Of a stretch of 64,000 nt of DNA, positions 49,459-58,180 are shown piece after piece. Numbering within the stretch: the first letter of the stretch is position 1; each line of letters begins with the position of its first letter. The notes below the pieces were generated by a model. That model saw only the letters and a list, made by a program, of their open reading frames with translations, was not told where the DNA came from and searched no databases. The DNA is from DATAFF01 sp044870245 (GTDB lineage: Bacteria; Pseudomonadota; Alphaproteobacteria; Rhizobiales; Aestuariivirgaceae): assembly GCA_044870245.1 (NCBI GenBank), contig JBIOYR010000016.1, positions 1 to 64,000 of the forward strand. Reading direction: 5' to 3'. A program made the translations under genes and the position numbers.

Positions 49459-50486
49459 CCGACAACAAGCTCAACGACATCGCAAAGCAGCTGGTGGCAA
49501 ACGGCAAGGGGATATTGGCGGCCGACGAGAGCAGCGGCACGATCAAGAAGCGGTTCGATTCGATCGGGGTCGAATCCACCGTCGATCTCCGGCGTGACTA
49601 CCGCGAGATGATGTTCACCGCCGTCGAGGCGATGCGCAACCATATCTCGGGCGTCATCCTGTTCGACGAGACGATTCGCCAGAAGGCGAGCGACGGGCGG
49701 ACGCTGGTCGAAAAGATCAGCGCCACCGGCGCGCTGCCCGGCATCAAGGTCGATGCCGGCACCAAGGACATCCCGTTCTTTCCCGGCGAGAAGATCACCG
49801 AAGGGCTCGACGGGCTCGGCGAGCGGCTCAAGGAGTATCACGCGCTCGGCGCCCGCTTCGCCAAATGGCGGGCGGTGATCGATATCGGCGATGACATTCC
49901 CACCGACTACGCAATAGCTGCCAACGCCGACGCTCTTGCCCGCTATGCGGCGCTGTGCCAGGCGGCAGATATCGTGCCGATCGTCGAGCCGGAGGTGCTG
50001 ATGGACGGGCCGGTGGCGAAGCACGGCATCGAAACCTGCGAGATCGTCACCGAGCGGACGCTCACCACGGTGTTCGACGCGCTGAGGGCGGCGCGGGTCA
50101 GGCTCGAGGCGATGATCCTCAAGCCCAATATGGTGGTGCCAGGGAAGAATTCCGGCGCGAAGGCCACCCCGCAGCAGGTCGCCGAGCGGACAGTCAGGGT
50201 GCTCAAGCGCACCGTGCCGGCAGCAGTGCCGGGGATCGCCTTCCTGTCGGGCGGGCAGTCGGACGAAGAAGCGACGCGCCACTTGTCGCTGATGAATGCG
50301 ATGGGACCGCTTCCCTGGAAGCTGACCTTCTCCTATGGCCGGGCGCTCCAGGCGGCGGCGTTGAAGGCCTGGGGCGGTCGGCGCGAAAATCTGGCGGCAG
50401 CGCAGGCGGCATTTGCCCATCGGGCCCGGATGAACGGGCTCGCCGCCAGCGGCAAATGGAGCGAGACACTCGAAAAGGCGGCATGA
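49455..50486 (+). CDS. fba: Class I fructose-bisphosphate aldolase
   Basis: 343 residues. Class I (Schiff-base) type: NGKGILAADESSGTIKKRF, HISGVILFDETI, GIKVDAGTKDI, RFAKWRAVIDIGD, VEPEVLMDG, EAMILKPNMVVPGK with the Schiff-base lysine, and FLSGGQSDEEATRHLSLMN. Translationally coupled to pgk (4-nt overlap) and to the next gene (4-nt overlap). Confidence 0.95.
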   Translation: MTDNKLNDIAKQLVANGKGILAADESSGTIKKRFDSIGVESTVDLRRDYREMMFTAVEAMRNHISGVILFDETIRQKASDGRTLVEKISATGALPGIKVDAGTKDIPFFPGEKITEGLDGLGERLKEYHALGARFAKWRAVIDIGDDIPTDYAIAANADALARYAALCQAADIVPIVEPEVLMDGPVAKHGIETCEIVTERTLTTVFDALRAARVRLEAMILKPNMVVPGKNSGAKATPQQVAERTVRVLKRTVPAAVPGIAFLSGGQSDEEATRHLSLMNAMGPLPWKLTFSYGRALQAAALKAWGGRRENLAAAQAAFAHRARMNGLAASGKWSETLEKAA

Positions 50487-51103
50487 ACGCTGCCACGGAA
50501 CAGCCTAAGTGCCGCCTTTTCCTCGTAGCACCCTCGAATGGGGATGTGGAAAGCCTTGCGCTCTGCCTTGAGGCAGCGCTCGGGGCGGGAGACGTCGGTT
50601 GTGTCTGTGTTGATCATTCCGGGGACAGCGGGACGGTCCGCCGCGTGGTGGAGGCGCTTCTGCCCCTGGGCCGAGCTTGGGGTACGGCAGTGATCATGGC
50701 GCAGTCGATCGAGGTGGCGGCGGCTACCGGTGCCGATGGCGTGGAGCTCAGCGAGGCGGCGTCATTGGTGGCAATGGCGCGCAAGACCCTGGGAAACCAG
50801 GCAATCGTTGGCGGCATGGCGGGTGCAAGCCGCCACCGCGCCATGGAATTTGCCGAAGCGGGTGTCGACTATGTGGCTCTGCGGGGGACCGGCCCCGATG
50901 GCGAGCCGCTGGCAGCCTGGTGGGCCGAGATCGCCACCGTGCCAGTGGTTGCCGCCGAGCCGGCAAGCCTCGAAGACGCCGGCTGGCTTGCCCGTCGCAA
51001 GGTCGACTTCGTCGTACCAACGCCCGCGATCTGGGAGTCGCCGGAGGACGCGCGCGCGATTGCGGCCGCCTACCAGCGCGTTCTGGCCGAGGCCGGGTCA
51101 TGA
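50483..51103 (+). CDS. Degenerate thiamine-phosphate synthase-like (TenI/ThiE fold) protein
   Basis: A 206-residue TIM-barrel protein with the overall TMP-synthase pattern: RLFLVAPSNGD, WGTAVIMAQSIEVAAATGADGVELSE, VGGMAGASRHRAMEFAEAGVDYVALRG and VPVVAAEPASLEDAGWLARRKVDFVVP. The diphosphate- and pyrimidine-binding motifs of ThiE (NDR, HLGQ, GPIFPT) are not conserved, so thiamine synthesis is doubtful. It is coupled to fba and the Sel1 gene by 4-nt overlaps. Its role in a glycolytic operon is unknown. Confidence 0.78.
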   Translation: MNAATEQPKCRLFLVAPSNGDVESLALCLEAALGAGDVGCVCVDHSGDSGTVRRVVEALLPLGRAWGTAVIMAQSIEVAAATGADGVELSEAASLVAMARKTLGNQAIVGGMAGASRHRAMEFAEAGVDYVALRGTGPDGEPLAAWWAEIATVPVVAAEPASLEDAGWLARRKVDFVVPTPAIWESPEDARAIAAAYQRVLAEAGS

Positions 51104-52068
51104 GACCGGCAGGATTCGCGATCGTCGGCATCCTGGTTCTGCTCGGCGCATCGGGGGCGTTCGGTGCAACAAAAAAACCGAGCTTCGAGGAAGCGGTGGC
51201 ACTGTTCTCCGACAAGAATTACAAGGCCGCCTATGAGGTCGCCTCGCCACTTGCCACCGCCGGGGATGTGCGTGCCCAGGCGATGCTCGGCGCCCTTTAC
51301 GAAGAAGGCCGCGGCATCGGCAAGGACGTCAAGACCGCCGCGACCTGGTATGAGTCGGCGGCGCGCGGCGGCCATGTCGGGGCAATGTTCGCGCTGGCGA
51401 TGATCTATCTCGACGGCCGGCTCGGCCCGCCGAATTTCGAGCTCGGACGGCGCTGGCTGACGGCGGCAGCCGAGGGCGGCCACACGGCGGCGCAGCACAA
51501 TCTTGGCCTCCTGATGGCCGGCGCGGGGGGCCGCCAACCCGATTGGGAGGAGGCCGGCAAATGGTTCCAGGCGGCCGCCGCCTCGGGCCTGCCCGATGCC
51601 GAGTACAATCTCGGGGTGATGTATCTCGAAGGGCGCGGTGTCGAGAAGAGCCCGACCCTGGCGGCGGAGTGGTTCAAACGGGCAGCGATGAAGGGGCTGC
51701 CGGATGCAGCGCTCGACTATGGCGTGCTGGTGTTCCGCGGTGATGGCGTGCAGAAGGACGAGAGGATCGGGGCGCAGTGGCTGACTGTCGCGGCGCAGCG
51801 CGGCAACGCGGTGGCGCAGAACCGGCTGGCCCGGCTGTTTTCGGCAGGCAAGGGGGTGCCGCTCAACCTGGTCGAAGCTGCCAAGTGGCATCTGCTTGCC
51901 CGGAGCGGCGGCAAGCCCGATCAGGAGCTTGACCAGATGTTCGACACGCTTTCCCCGGCAGACCGCGAAAAGGCCGAGGCGCAGGCCAAATCGTTCAAGC
52001 CGCTGCCGGTCACTCTGGCCACCTCCTCGGCGCCGCCCAAATTCGGGCCGCGGCGGATCAAACAGTAG
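51100..52068 (+). CDS. Sel1-repeat (TPR-like) exported protein
   Basis: A 322-residue protein with a signal peptide (MRPAGFAIVGILVLLGASGAFGA) and about six Sel1 repeats from residue 60 to 275: AQAMLGALYEEGRGIGKDVKTAATWYESAARGG, EYNLGVMYLEGRGVEKSPTLAAEWFKRAAMKG and others. The C-terminus is Pro/Arg-rich (APPKFGPRRIKQ). Sel1 proteins assemble periplasmic complexes. It overlaps the ThiE-like gene by 4 nt and closes the tkt operon. Confidence 0.9.
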   Translation: MRPAGFAIVGILVLLGASGAFGATKKPSFEEAVALFSDKNYKAAYEVASPLATAGDVRAQAMLGALYEEGRGIGKDVKTAATWYESAARGGHVGAMFALAMIYLDGRLGPPNFELGRRWLTAAAEGGHTAAQHNLGLLMAGAGGRQPDWEEAGKWFQAAAASGLPDAEYNLGVMYLEGRGVEKSPTLAAEWFKRAAMKGLPDAALDYGVLVFRGDGVQKDERIGAQWLTVAAQRGNAVAQNRLARLFSAGKGVPLNLVEAAKWHLLARSGGKPDQELDQMFDTLSPADREKAEAQAKSFKPLPVTLATSSAPPKFGPRRIKQ

Positions 52069-52147
52069 AGTTGTCGGTAGGGCTATCCATCAGCGCGGCG
52101 GCTTGCTAAACGGGGCCCCGCCAACCCTCACAAAGACGCGCTGCCTG

Positions 52148-52978
52148 ATGCCCGCCTCGCCGCTTCTCACCGTCATGATCAACGCCGCCCGCAAGGCGTC
52201 GCGGGCGATCCGCCGAGATTTCGGCGAGGTCGAAAGCCTGCAGGTTTCGCAGAAAGGGCCGGCGAATTTCGTGACCCGGTCGGACCAGCGGGCCGAGCAG
52301 ACGATTCGCGAGGAGTTGCAGAAGGCAAGGCCGCAATGGAGCTTCCTGATGGAGGAAAGCGGGCGTACCGAGGGGGTCGACAACGGCCATTGCTGGATCG
52401 TGGATCCGATCGACGGCACCACGAATTTCATCCATGGAATCCCGCATTTCGCCATTTCAATCGCCCTTCTCAAGGCCAATGAGCTGGTTGCGGGCATCAT
52501 CTACAATCCCATCACCGACGAGCTGTTCGCCGCCGAACGCGGCCGCGGCGCCTATCTGAACGACCGGCGCATGCGGGTGGCGGCGCGGCGTGACCTCCAT
52601 GATGCGGTGATCGCCTGCGGCATTCCCCATCTCGGACGAGGGGACCATGCGCAGTTTCGTCGCGAGCTCGCGCAAGTCCAAGCCAAGGCGGCGGGAATCC
52701 GGCGATTCGGCGCCGCGGCGCTCGATCTCGCATTTGTTGCGGCCGGGCGATTCGATGGTTATTGGGAACGCGGGCTGAAGGCGTGGGATATCGCGGCCGG
52801 CATCGTGATCGTCCGCGAGGCGGGTGGCATGGCGGGAGATATCGACGGGGCGGCGGATGTGCTCGCGACGGGTGACGTCATGGCGGCAAATAGCGAGCTT
52901 TATCCGCAGATTGCGCAGGAGCTGGCGAACGCCAGACGTGCCGGCCGGCCCGAAGAAACCGCGGAAATGCGCAGTTGA
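52148..52978 (+). CDS. Inositol-1-monophosphatase family protein (SuhB-like)
   Basis: A 276-residue Mg-dependent phosphatase. Metal-binding motifs are in MEESGRTEG, WIVDPIDGTTNFIHGIPHFAISIAL and GYWERGLKAWDIAAGIVIVREAGG. It may act on inositol phosphates, other sugar phosphates or, like SuhB, on rRNA transcription complexes. It starts at ATG 52148, 79 nt after the Sel1 gene. A MotA-like gene follows. Confidence 0.92.
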   Translation: MPASPLLTVMINAARKASRAIRRDFGEVESLQVSQKGPANFVTRSDQRAEQTIREELQKARPQWSFLMEESGRTEGVDNGHCWIVDPIDGTTNFIHGIPHFAISIALLKANELVAGIIYNPITDELFAAERGRGAYLNDRRMRVAARRDLHDAVIACGIPHLGRGDHAQFRRELAQVQAKAAGIRRFGAAALDLAFVAAGRFDGYWERGLKAWDIAAGIVIVREAGGMAGDIDGAADVLATGDVMAANSELYPQIAQELANARRAGRPEETAEMRS

Positions 52979-53072
52979 TGACCGGCCGTAAAAGGGCCGC
53001 CTTGGGCGTGACACAACGGTGCGATTGCGTCATCCTGCGCGGCAAATCTGAAGTGGGAGCCGGGAGCGCCCT

Positions 53073-54173
53073 ATGAATCGAGGTAGCGACACGCACGTCC
53101 TGGATCTGCCGCGCGTCTATATGGTGCGGATGATGGTGTTCATCGTCCTGGTGGGGATCCTGGCGGCGATCCTCTTTCCGACGATTCGCGAGGCATTTCA
53201 GCACAATGTGGGCCTGAACGGAACCATCGTCGCGCTGCTCCTGATCGGCATCATCTACTCCTTCCGCATGGTGTGGCGGTTGTTCCCCGAGGTGAACTGG
53301 GTCAATCACTTCCGGATCGCCGATCCCGGCCTCGAGATTCCCTACAGCCCCAGTCTGCTCGCGCCGATGGCGACCCTGCTCAGGGATCGAAAGGGTCCGA
53401 CGGTGCTGTCGCCACTCACCATGCGGTCGCTGCTCGATTCGCTGGCGTCGCGACTCGACGAATCGCGCGACATATCGCGCTATCTCATTGGCCTGCTGAT
53501 CTTTCTCGGCCTGCTCGGCACCTTCTGGGGCCTGCTCGAGACGGTGCAGTCGGTCTCGACGGCGATCCGCTCGCTGGACGTCAATTCGCAATCAGGCTCG
53601 GTGTTCGAGGAGCTGAAGCGCGGCCTCGAGGCGCCGCTCGCCGGCATGGGCACGTCGTTCTCGTCATCTCTGTTCGGTCTCGCCGGCTCGCTGGTGCTCG
53701 GCTTCCTCGACCTGCAGGCGAGCCAGGCGCAGAACCGGTTCTACAACGAGCTCGAGGACTGGCTGTCGTCGATCACCGACATTGCAGCGGGCGGACAGGC
53801 GCATTTCGCGGTACCGCAATATCTTCGCCTCGATCTTCGCGACCTGCAGCAGGGAATCGAGCGGATGAACCGAACGCTCGACGAGGCGTTGTCGGATTCC
53901 GGCACCGGTCAGATTGCGGGAGACAGCGACCCCGAGGCGATGGCGCGGCTTGCCGATGCGGTGCAGTCGCTGGTGCAGCAGATGCGCGAGGAGCAGCGGA
54001 TCGTCAGGCAGTGGGCGCAGACCCAGTCGGAGCAGAATGCCGAGTTCCGCCGCATCATCGCCCGGCTGACGCCCCCCGAGCCGCGGCCGGCAATGCCGGC
54101 GCCGGCACCGCGCGAAAGCTCGGCGGCGGCGCTCCGCCAGGCGCTCAAGCAATCGAAGCCGAAGGACGAGTAA
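53073..54173 (+). CDS. MotA/TolQ/ExbB-like membrane protein
   Basis: A 366-residue protein with four membrane helices: residues about 17-36 (MVFIVLVGILAAILF), 47-66 (IVALLLIGIIYSF), 138-158 (YLIGLLIFLGLLGTFWGLLETV) and 188-208 (SSLFGLAGSLVLGFLDL). The last pair holds the MotA/TolQ channel signature. A cytoplasmic coil and a Pro-rich tail follow. It pairs with the OmpA/MotB-like gene 3 nt downstream. No flagellar genes lie nearby, so it is likely a non-flagellar ion-driven motor or a cell-envelope complex; the architecture recalls ZorA, but ZorC/D are absent. Confidence 0.8.
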   Translation: MNRGSDTHVLDLPRVYMVRMMVFIVLVGILAAILFPTIREAFQHNVGLNGTIVALLLIGIIYSFRMVWRLFPEVNWVNHFRIADPGLEIPYSPSLLAPMATLLRDRKGPTVLSPLTMRSLLDSLASRLDESRDISRYLIGLLIFLGLLGTFWGLLETVQSVSTAIRSLDVNSQSGSVFEELKRGLEAPLAGMGTSFSSSLFGLAGSLVLGFLDLQASQAQNRFYNELEDWLSSITDIAAGGQAHFAVPQYLRLDLRDLQQGIERMNRTLDEALSDSGTGQIAGDSDPEAMARLADAVQSLVQQMREEQRIVRQWAQTQSEQNAEFRRIIARLTPPEPRPAMPAPAPRESSAAALRQALKQSKPKDE

Positions 54174-54176
54174 GCG

Positions 54177-55208
54177 ATGGCCCGTTCGCTCGGCCGCAGC
54201 CAGGGACGCGAGAATACCTATTACTGGCCGGGGTTCGTCGATGCCATGGCGCAGCTGCTGCTGGTCATCACCTTTCTCATGTCGGTGTTCATGATCACCC
54301 AGTTTCTGCTGTCGAAGGAGATCAGCGGCAGGGATACGGTGCTATCGCGGCTCAAGGCGCAGATCGCCGAGCTGACGCAGCTCCTGGCGCTTGAGAAATC
54401 CACCAAGACGGAGCTCGAGACGACGCTGGCGGCGCTCACCGACGACCTCCAGACGGCGCGCGCCGACAACAGCAAGCTGAAGGGCCTGGTCGACAGCTTC
54501 AGCGAGAAGCAGTCGACCGAGAGCTCGACGATCACGGGTCTGCGCGGTCAGCTCGACGCCGAGCGCAAGATCTCATCCGAGGCAATGGCGCGGATCGAGC
54601 TGCTCAATCAGCAGATCGCGGCGCTGCGCCGGCAGATCGCGGCGCTCAACGAGGCGCTCGAGGCGGCGGAATCGCGCGACCAGGATTCGAAGACGCAGAT
54701 CGCCGATCTCGGGCGGCGGCTCAATGTGGCGCTGGCGCAACGGGTGCAGGAGCTTGCCCGCTATCGGTCCGAGTTCTTCGGTCGGCTGCGGCAAATCCTG
54801 TCGCAGCGCTCCGACATCAGGGTGGTCGGTGACCGCTTCGTGTTCCAGTCGGAGGTGCTGTTCCCCAAGGGCTCGGCGGAGATCAATCCGGCGGGGCGGC
54901 TCGAGCTCGACAAGCTGGCCCAGGCGATGCGGGAGCTCGAGGGCGAGATTCCGCAGGACATCGCCTGGGTGCTCAGGGTCGACGGTCATACCGACACCGA
55001 CCCGATCCAGACCTCGGCCTTCTCGTCCAACTGGGAGCTGTCATCGGCGCGCGCCATTGCGGTGGTGAAGGAGCTGATCGCCCAAGGAGTATCGCCGAAC
55101 CGGCTGGTGGCGGCGGGCTTCGGCGAGTTCCAGCCGATCGAGCAGGGCGACAGCGAAGAGGTCAAGACACGCAACCGCCGGATCGAGCTCAAGCTCACCG
55201 AGCGATGA
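54177..55208 (+). CDS. MotB/OmpA-like peptidoglycan-binding membrane protein
   Basis: A 343-residue protein. A single N-terminal membrane helix (WPGFVDAMAQLLLVITFLMSVFMITQFLL, residues about 18-46) carries an Asp in the position of the proton-binding Asp of MotB. A long coiled coil (about 50-190) links it to a C-terminal OmpA domain with FPKGSAEINPAGRLELDKLA, LRVDGHTDTDPI, NWELSSARA and AAGFGEFQPIEQGDSEE. The coil is much longer than in flagellar MotB, so it would span the periplasm. Partner of the preceding gene. Confidence 0.82.
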   Translation: MARSLGRSQGRENTYYWPGFVDAMAQLLLVITFLMSVFMITQFLLSKEISGRDTVLSRLKAQIAELTQLLALEKSTKTELETTLAALTDDLQTARADNSKLKGLVDSFSEKQSTESSTITGLRGQLDAERKISSEAMARIELLNQQIAALRRQIAALNEALEAAESRDQDSKTQIADLGRRLNVALAQRVQELARYRSEFFGRLRQILSQRSDIRVVGDRFVFQSEVLFPKGSAEINPAGRLELDKLAQAMRELEGEIPQDIAWVLRVDGHTDTDPIQTSAFSSNWELSSARAIAVVKELIAQGVSPNRLVAAGFGEFQPIEQGDSEEVKTRNRRIELKLTER

Positions 55209-55220
55209 GTTAGCAGCCCT

Positions 55221-57029
55221 TCACGCGGCCTGGAACTGCAGCCGGGCGAGCCGGCGGTACAAGCCGTCGTCGCTCATCAGGAGGTCGTGGCTGCCCTCGG
55301 CAGTGAGGCGGCCATGGTCGAGCACCAGGATGCGGTCGGCGTCGCGCACTGTCGCCAGGCGGTGGGCGATAACCAGCGTGGTACGACCGCGCATCAGCTT
55401 CTCCAATGCCGCCTGGACCAGCTTCTCGCTCTCGGCATCGAGGGCGCTCGTCGCCTCGTCGAGCAGCAGCACCGGGGGATCGCGCAGCAGCGCACGGGCG
55501 ATGGCAATGCGCTGGCGCTGGCCGCCCGACAGGGTGATGCCGCGTTCGCCGGTCATGGTGGCGAAACCCTGGGACAGTCGCTCGGCAAAATCGCTGACGC
55601 GGGCCGCCGCGGCCGCGTGCAGCACCTCGTCGTCGGTCGCAGCGGGCCGGGCGAAGCGGATGTTGTCAAGGATGGTCGCCGAGAACAGCTGGACATCCTG
55701 CGGCACGAGCGCCATGCGCGAACGGATGTCGGCAGGGCGGGCGTTCCTGACGTCGACCTCATCGATCATGACGGCGCCGTGATCGATGTCATAGAAGCGC
55801 AGCAGCAGGTTGAAGATGGTGGTCTTGCCAGCGCCGGAAGGACCGACGATGGCCACGCGCTCACCCGGCGCGACGGCGAATGACAGGCCCTTCAAGGCGG
55901 AATGGCCGGGTCGGCTCGGATAGGAAAAATAGACGTCGCGGAAGGCCACTGCGCCGCGCGGCGGCTCGGGAAGCGGCTGCGGATCAACCGGCGCACGGAT
56001 CGCCGGCTCGGTTGCGGTCAGCTCGAGCAGGCGCTCGGCCGCTCCGGCCGACAGCTGAACCTCGCCCCACACCTCCGACAGCGAGCCGAGCGCGGAAGCG
56101 GCAAGCGCCGCATAAATGACGAACTGACTGAGCGTGCCGCCGGTCAACCGCCCGGTCAGGACATCTTGTGCGCCGAGCCAGAGAATGCCGACCACCGCAC
56201 CGGATGCGATGAAGATGATGGCACCGGTCAACAAAGCGCGCGAGAAGGTGCGGCCGCGGGCGGCGCCGAAGGCGCGCTCGGTGGCATCGGCAAACTGCTG
56301 ACGGAACCGCGGCTCCTGGCCGGCGGCCTGCACCGCCTGAATGTTGGCGAGCGACTCCTGGGCCAGGGCGGCCGAGCCGGCCAGCGCATCCTGGGCCTCG
56401 CGCGACAACCGCCTGACCTCGCGACCGAACAGCACCAGCGGCAGCACGATGAGCGGGATGGCGAGGAGCACGAGGCCGGACAGCCTGAGGCTTGTCACCA
56501 GCATCATGGCGACGGCGCCGATCAGCATCAGCGAATTGCGCAGCGCGATCGATGCCGAGGCGCTGAACATCGACTTGATCTGCAGCGTGTCGGCGGTGAG
56601 ACGCGACATCACCTCGCCGGTCATGGCGGTGTCGTAGAAGCCGGGGCTGAGCGCCAGCAGATGGGAGAAGACCTTGTCGCGCAGGTCGGCCACGGCACGC
56701 TCGCCGAGCCAGCTCACGAAATAAAAACGCGAGGCGCTCGCCACCGCCAGCACGGCGACGACGAGGAGCATGACGGCGAAATATTGATCGATGAAGCCGG
56801 GATGGGTGTTGGAGAAGCCGTGATCGATGATGCGCCGGACCGCCACCGGGACCACCAGGGTTGCTGCCGTTGCGACAACCAACGACAGCAGCGCCAGCGC
56901 CAGCTGCGCACGGTAGCGGAATACCAGCGGCAGCAGGGAAGCCAGCGGCTTGAGGTCGCGGGAGCTTGGGCGGCCGGCGGCGGCATTCCGGCCGAAGCCT
57001 CCCGACATGGATCGGAATCGCCCGGTCAT
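55221..57029 (-). CDS. ABC exporter, fused membrane and ATPase domains
   Basis: A 602-residue half-transporter of the ABCB/MsbA type. Six helices in residues about 30-320, then the ATPase: Walker A GPSGAGKTTIFNLLLRF, Q-loop LVPQDVQLF, signature LSGGQRQRIAIARALL, Walker B LLLDEATSALDA and the H-loop IAHRLATV. AAGGACGG precedes the ATG at 57029. It would work as a homodimer. The cargo (lipid, drug or peptide) is not evident, and there is no partner gene. Confidence 0.9.
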   Translation of the reverse strand: MTGRFRSMSGGFGRNAAAGRPSSRDLKPLASLLPLVFRYRAQLALALLSLVVATAATLVVPVAVRRIIDHGFSNTHPGFIDQYFAVMLLVVAVLAVASASRFYFVSWLGERAVADLRDKVFSHLLALSPGFYDTAMTGEVMSRLTADTLQIKSMFSASASIALRNSLMLIGAVAMMLVTSLRLSGLVLLAIPLIVLPLVLFGREVRRLSREAQDALAGSAALAQESLANIQAVQAAGQEPRFRQQFADATERAFGAARGRTFSRALLTGAIIFIASGAVVGILWLGAQDVLTGRLTGGTLSQFVIYAALAASALGSLSEVWGEVQLSAGAAERLLELTATEPAIRAPVDPQPLPEPPRGAVAFRDVYFSYPSRPGHSALKGLSFAVAPGERVAIVGPSGAGKTTIFNLLLRFYDIDHGAVMIDEVDVRNARPADIRSRMALVPQDVQLFSATILDNIRFARPAATDDEVLHAAAAARVSDFAERLSQGFATMTGERGITLSGGQRQRIAIARALLRDPPVLLLDEATSALDAESEKLVQAALEKLMRGRTTLVIAHRLATVRDADRILVLDHGRLTAEGSHDLLMSDDGLYRRLARLQFQAA

Positions 57030-57135
57030 TCCCGTCCTTTAGCGCCGAAAACCCCGCTCCGCCAAGTCTTGCACCGGCCGACCAGCTCGGCTATAGAGCC
57101 GCATCCCGAAATGCCGCCAGTTCGCCGGAGCCGCC

Positions 57136-57399
57136 ATGAAAGGCAATATTCATCCCGAATATCACACCATCAAGGTGGTGATGACCGACGGAACCACCTT
57201 CGAGACCCGCTCGACCTGGGGGAAGGCCGGCGACACGCTTCATCTCGACATCGATTCGAAATCACATCCGGCGTGGACCGGCGGTGACCAGAAGCTGGTC
57301 GACCGCGGCGGACGGGTCAGCAGGTTCAAGAAAAAGTTCGGCTTTCTCGAAAAGAGCGAAGAAAGCGACACGAACGACAAGGTGAAGCGCAAGAGCTAG
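57136..57399 (+). CDS. rpmE: 50S ribosomal protein L31
   Basis: An 87-residue protein beginning MKGNIHPEYHTIKVVMTDGTTFETRSTWG and with HPAWTGGDQKLVDRGGRVSRFKKKFGFL. It lacks the zinc-binding CxxC motif, so it is the zinc-free (C-minus) form. The C-terminus is an acidic-basic tail. Divergent from the ABC exporter gene. Confidence 0.95.
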   Translation: MKGNIHPEYHTIKVVMTDGTTFETRSTWGKAGDTLHLDIDSKSHPAWTGGDQKLVDRGGRVSRFKKKFGFLEKSEESDTNDKVKRKS

Positions 57400-57428
57400 A
57401 GCGTGCTCCAGGCCCCTTCGCCGGTCGG

Positions 57429-57956
57429 TCAGCGCGCCTTGGAGAATAGCCGCTGCAGCTGGTCGACCTGACTGGCAACCGGGTTGGCGGTCTCGGCCGC
57501 CGGTGTTCGCCCGTCAACGATCAGCCGATCAAGTCGCAAGATGCGGAAGTGCAGCTGCAGGCTGCGCTGAACCAGCAGCTGGAGCGCGGCGGGGAGCTGA
57601 TCGCTGCCATTCAGCGGCGCGCCAGCGCCGATCTCGCCGAGATTGATGCGGTGCTTCTCGGCTGCCGCCGCCTCGTCGGTCAGCTCACCCTGGCTCACCG
57701 CCCGCTGGAGCAGCAGCCATGAGGCAAGCTGCATCAGCCGCGTGGTGAGGCGCATGCTCTCGGTGGCGTAAGCGATTGCGCCGTGGCGGTCGAGGCAACG
57801 GGCGTCCTGACGACCGGGACCGTCGAGATAGTTGGCGGTCTCCTCGACCAGCGCCATGCCATCGCGGAAGACCTTGTGAAATTGGGGCGACGCGGCGAAG
57901 CGCGCCAGAAAATTTACCGGCCGCTTCAATGCTGGCCCCTGCCCCACCTCTGACAT
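57429..57956 (-). CDS. rcdA: DUF1465 protein, RcdA-type ClpXP adaptor
   Basis: A 175-residue helical protein of the family of Caulobacter RcdA, an adaptor that helps ClpXP degrade CtrA and other cell-cycle proteins. Conserved stretches: FRDGMALVEETANYLDGPGRQ, YATESMRLTTRLMQLASWLLLQRAVSQGE and LQLHFRILRLDRL. The C-terminal region is short and probably flexible. GAGAGG precedes the ATG at 57956. It lies downstream of a candidate small RNA and DUF1192 on the same strand, so it probably has its own promoter. Confidence 0.85.
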   Translation of the reverse strand: MSEVGQGPALKRPVNFLARFAASPQFHKVFRDGMALVEETANYLDGPGRQDARCLDRHGAIAYATESMRLTTRLMQLASWLLLQRAVSQGELTDEAAAAEKHRINLGEIGAGAPLNGSDQLPAALQLLVQRSLQLHFRILRLDRLIVDGRTPAAETANPVASQVDQLQRLFSKAR

Positions 57957-58084
57957 ACGCTACCTCTCACCCCGGACCGTGCTTGCGGCCTGCCCTGCCT
58001 GGACTTCATGATGAACACAGCCCTGACGGTGGTCAATATGACACGTCGGATCGGTTCGGCCTGTCGAGGTGCAAGAAGGCTGCC

Positions 58085-58111
58085 AAAAAAGAGAGCCGCA
58101 CGCGCGGCTCT
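58085..58111 (-). terminator. Rho-independent terminator
   Basis: Minus-strand hairpin with a perfect 8-bp G+C-rich stem (58104-58111 with 58092-58099, 4-nt loop) followed directly by C and TTTTTT. It ends any transcript coming from DUF1192 or from the candidate small RNA, and isolates rcdA. The plus strand has no T-run after the stem. Confidence 0.85.
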
Positions 58112-58178
58112 GGAGTCTAACAGGGAGGCGTCAAACAGAGTGGACAGGAGCCACTCGCGAATCCAGACGACTGGATAC
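58085..58178 (-). ncRNA. Candidate small RNA with three hairpins and intrinsic terminator
   Basis: On the minus strand, between DUF1192 and rcdA, three hairpins occur in line. ATCCAG TCGT CTGGAT (58161-58176) has a 6-bp stem; GAGTGG CTCCTGT CCACTC (58138-58156) has a 6-bp stem. A single-stranded stretch with CGCCTCCCTG, which could pair with ribosome-binding sites, separates them from AGAGCCGC GCGT GCGGCTCT (58092-58111), an 8-bp stem followed by C and six T (58085-58090). A TAATTT at 58186-58191 would place the 5' end near 58178. No reading frame fits. The 5' end and expression are unproven. Confidence 0.55.
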
Positions 58179-58180
58179 GG

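Noticed and set aside
53073..55208. Zorya defence system (ZorA/ZorB)
   Set aside because: The MotA/MotB-like pair is similar in layout, but ZorC, ZorD or ZorE are absent and the flanks are housekeeping genes.
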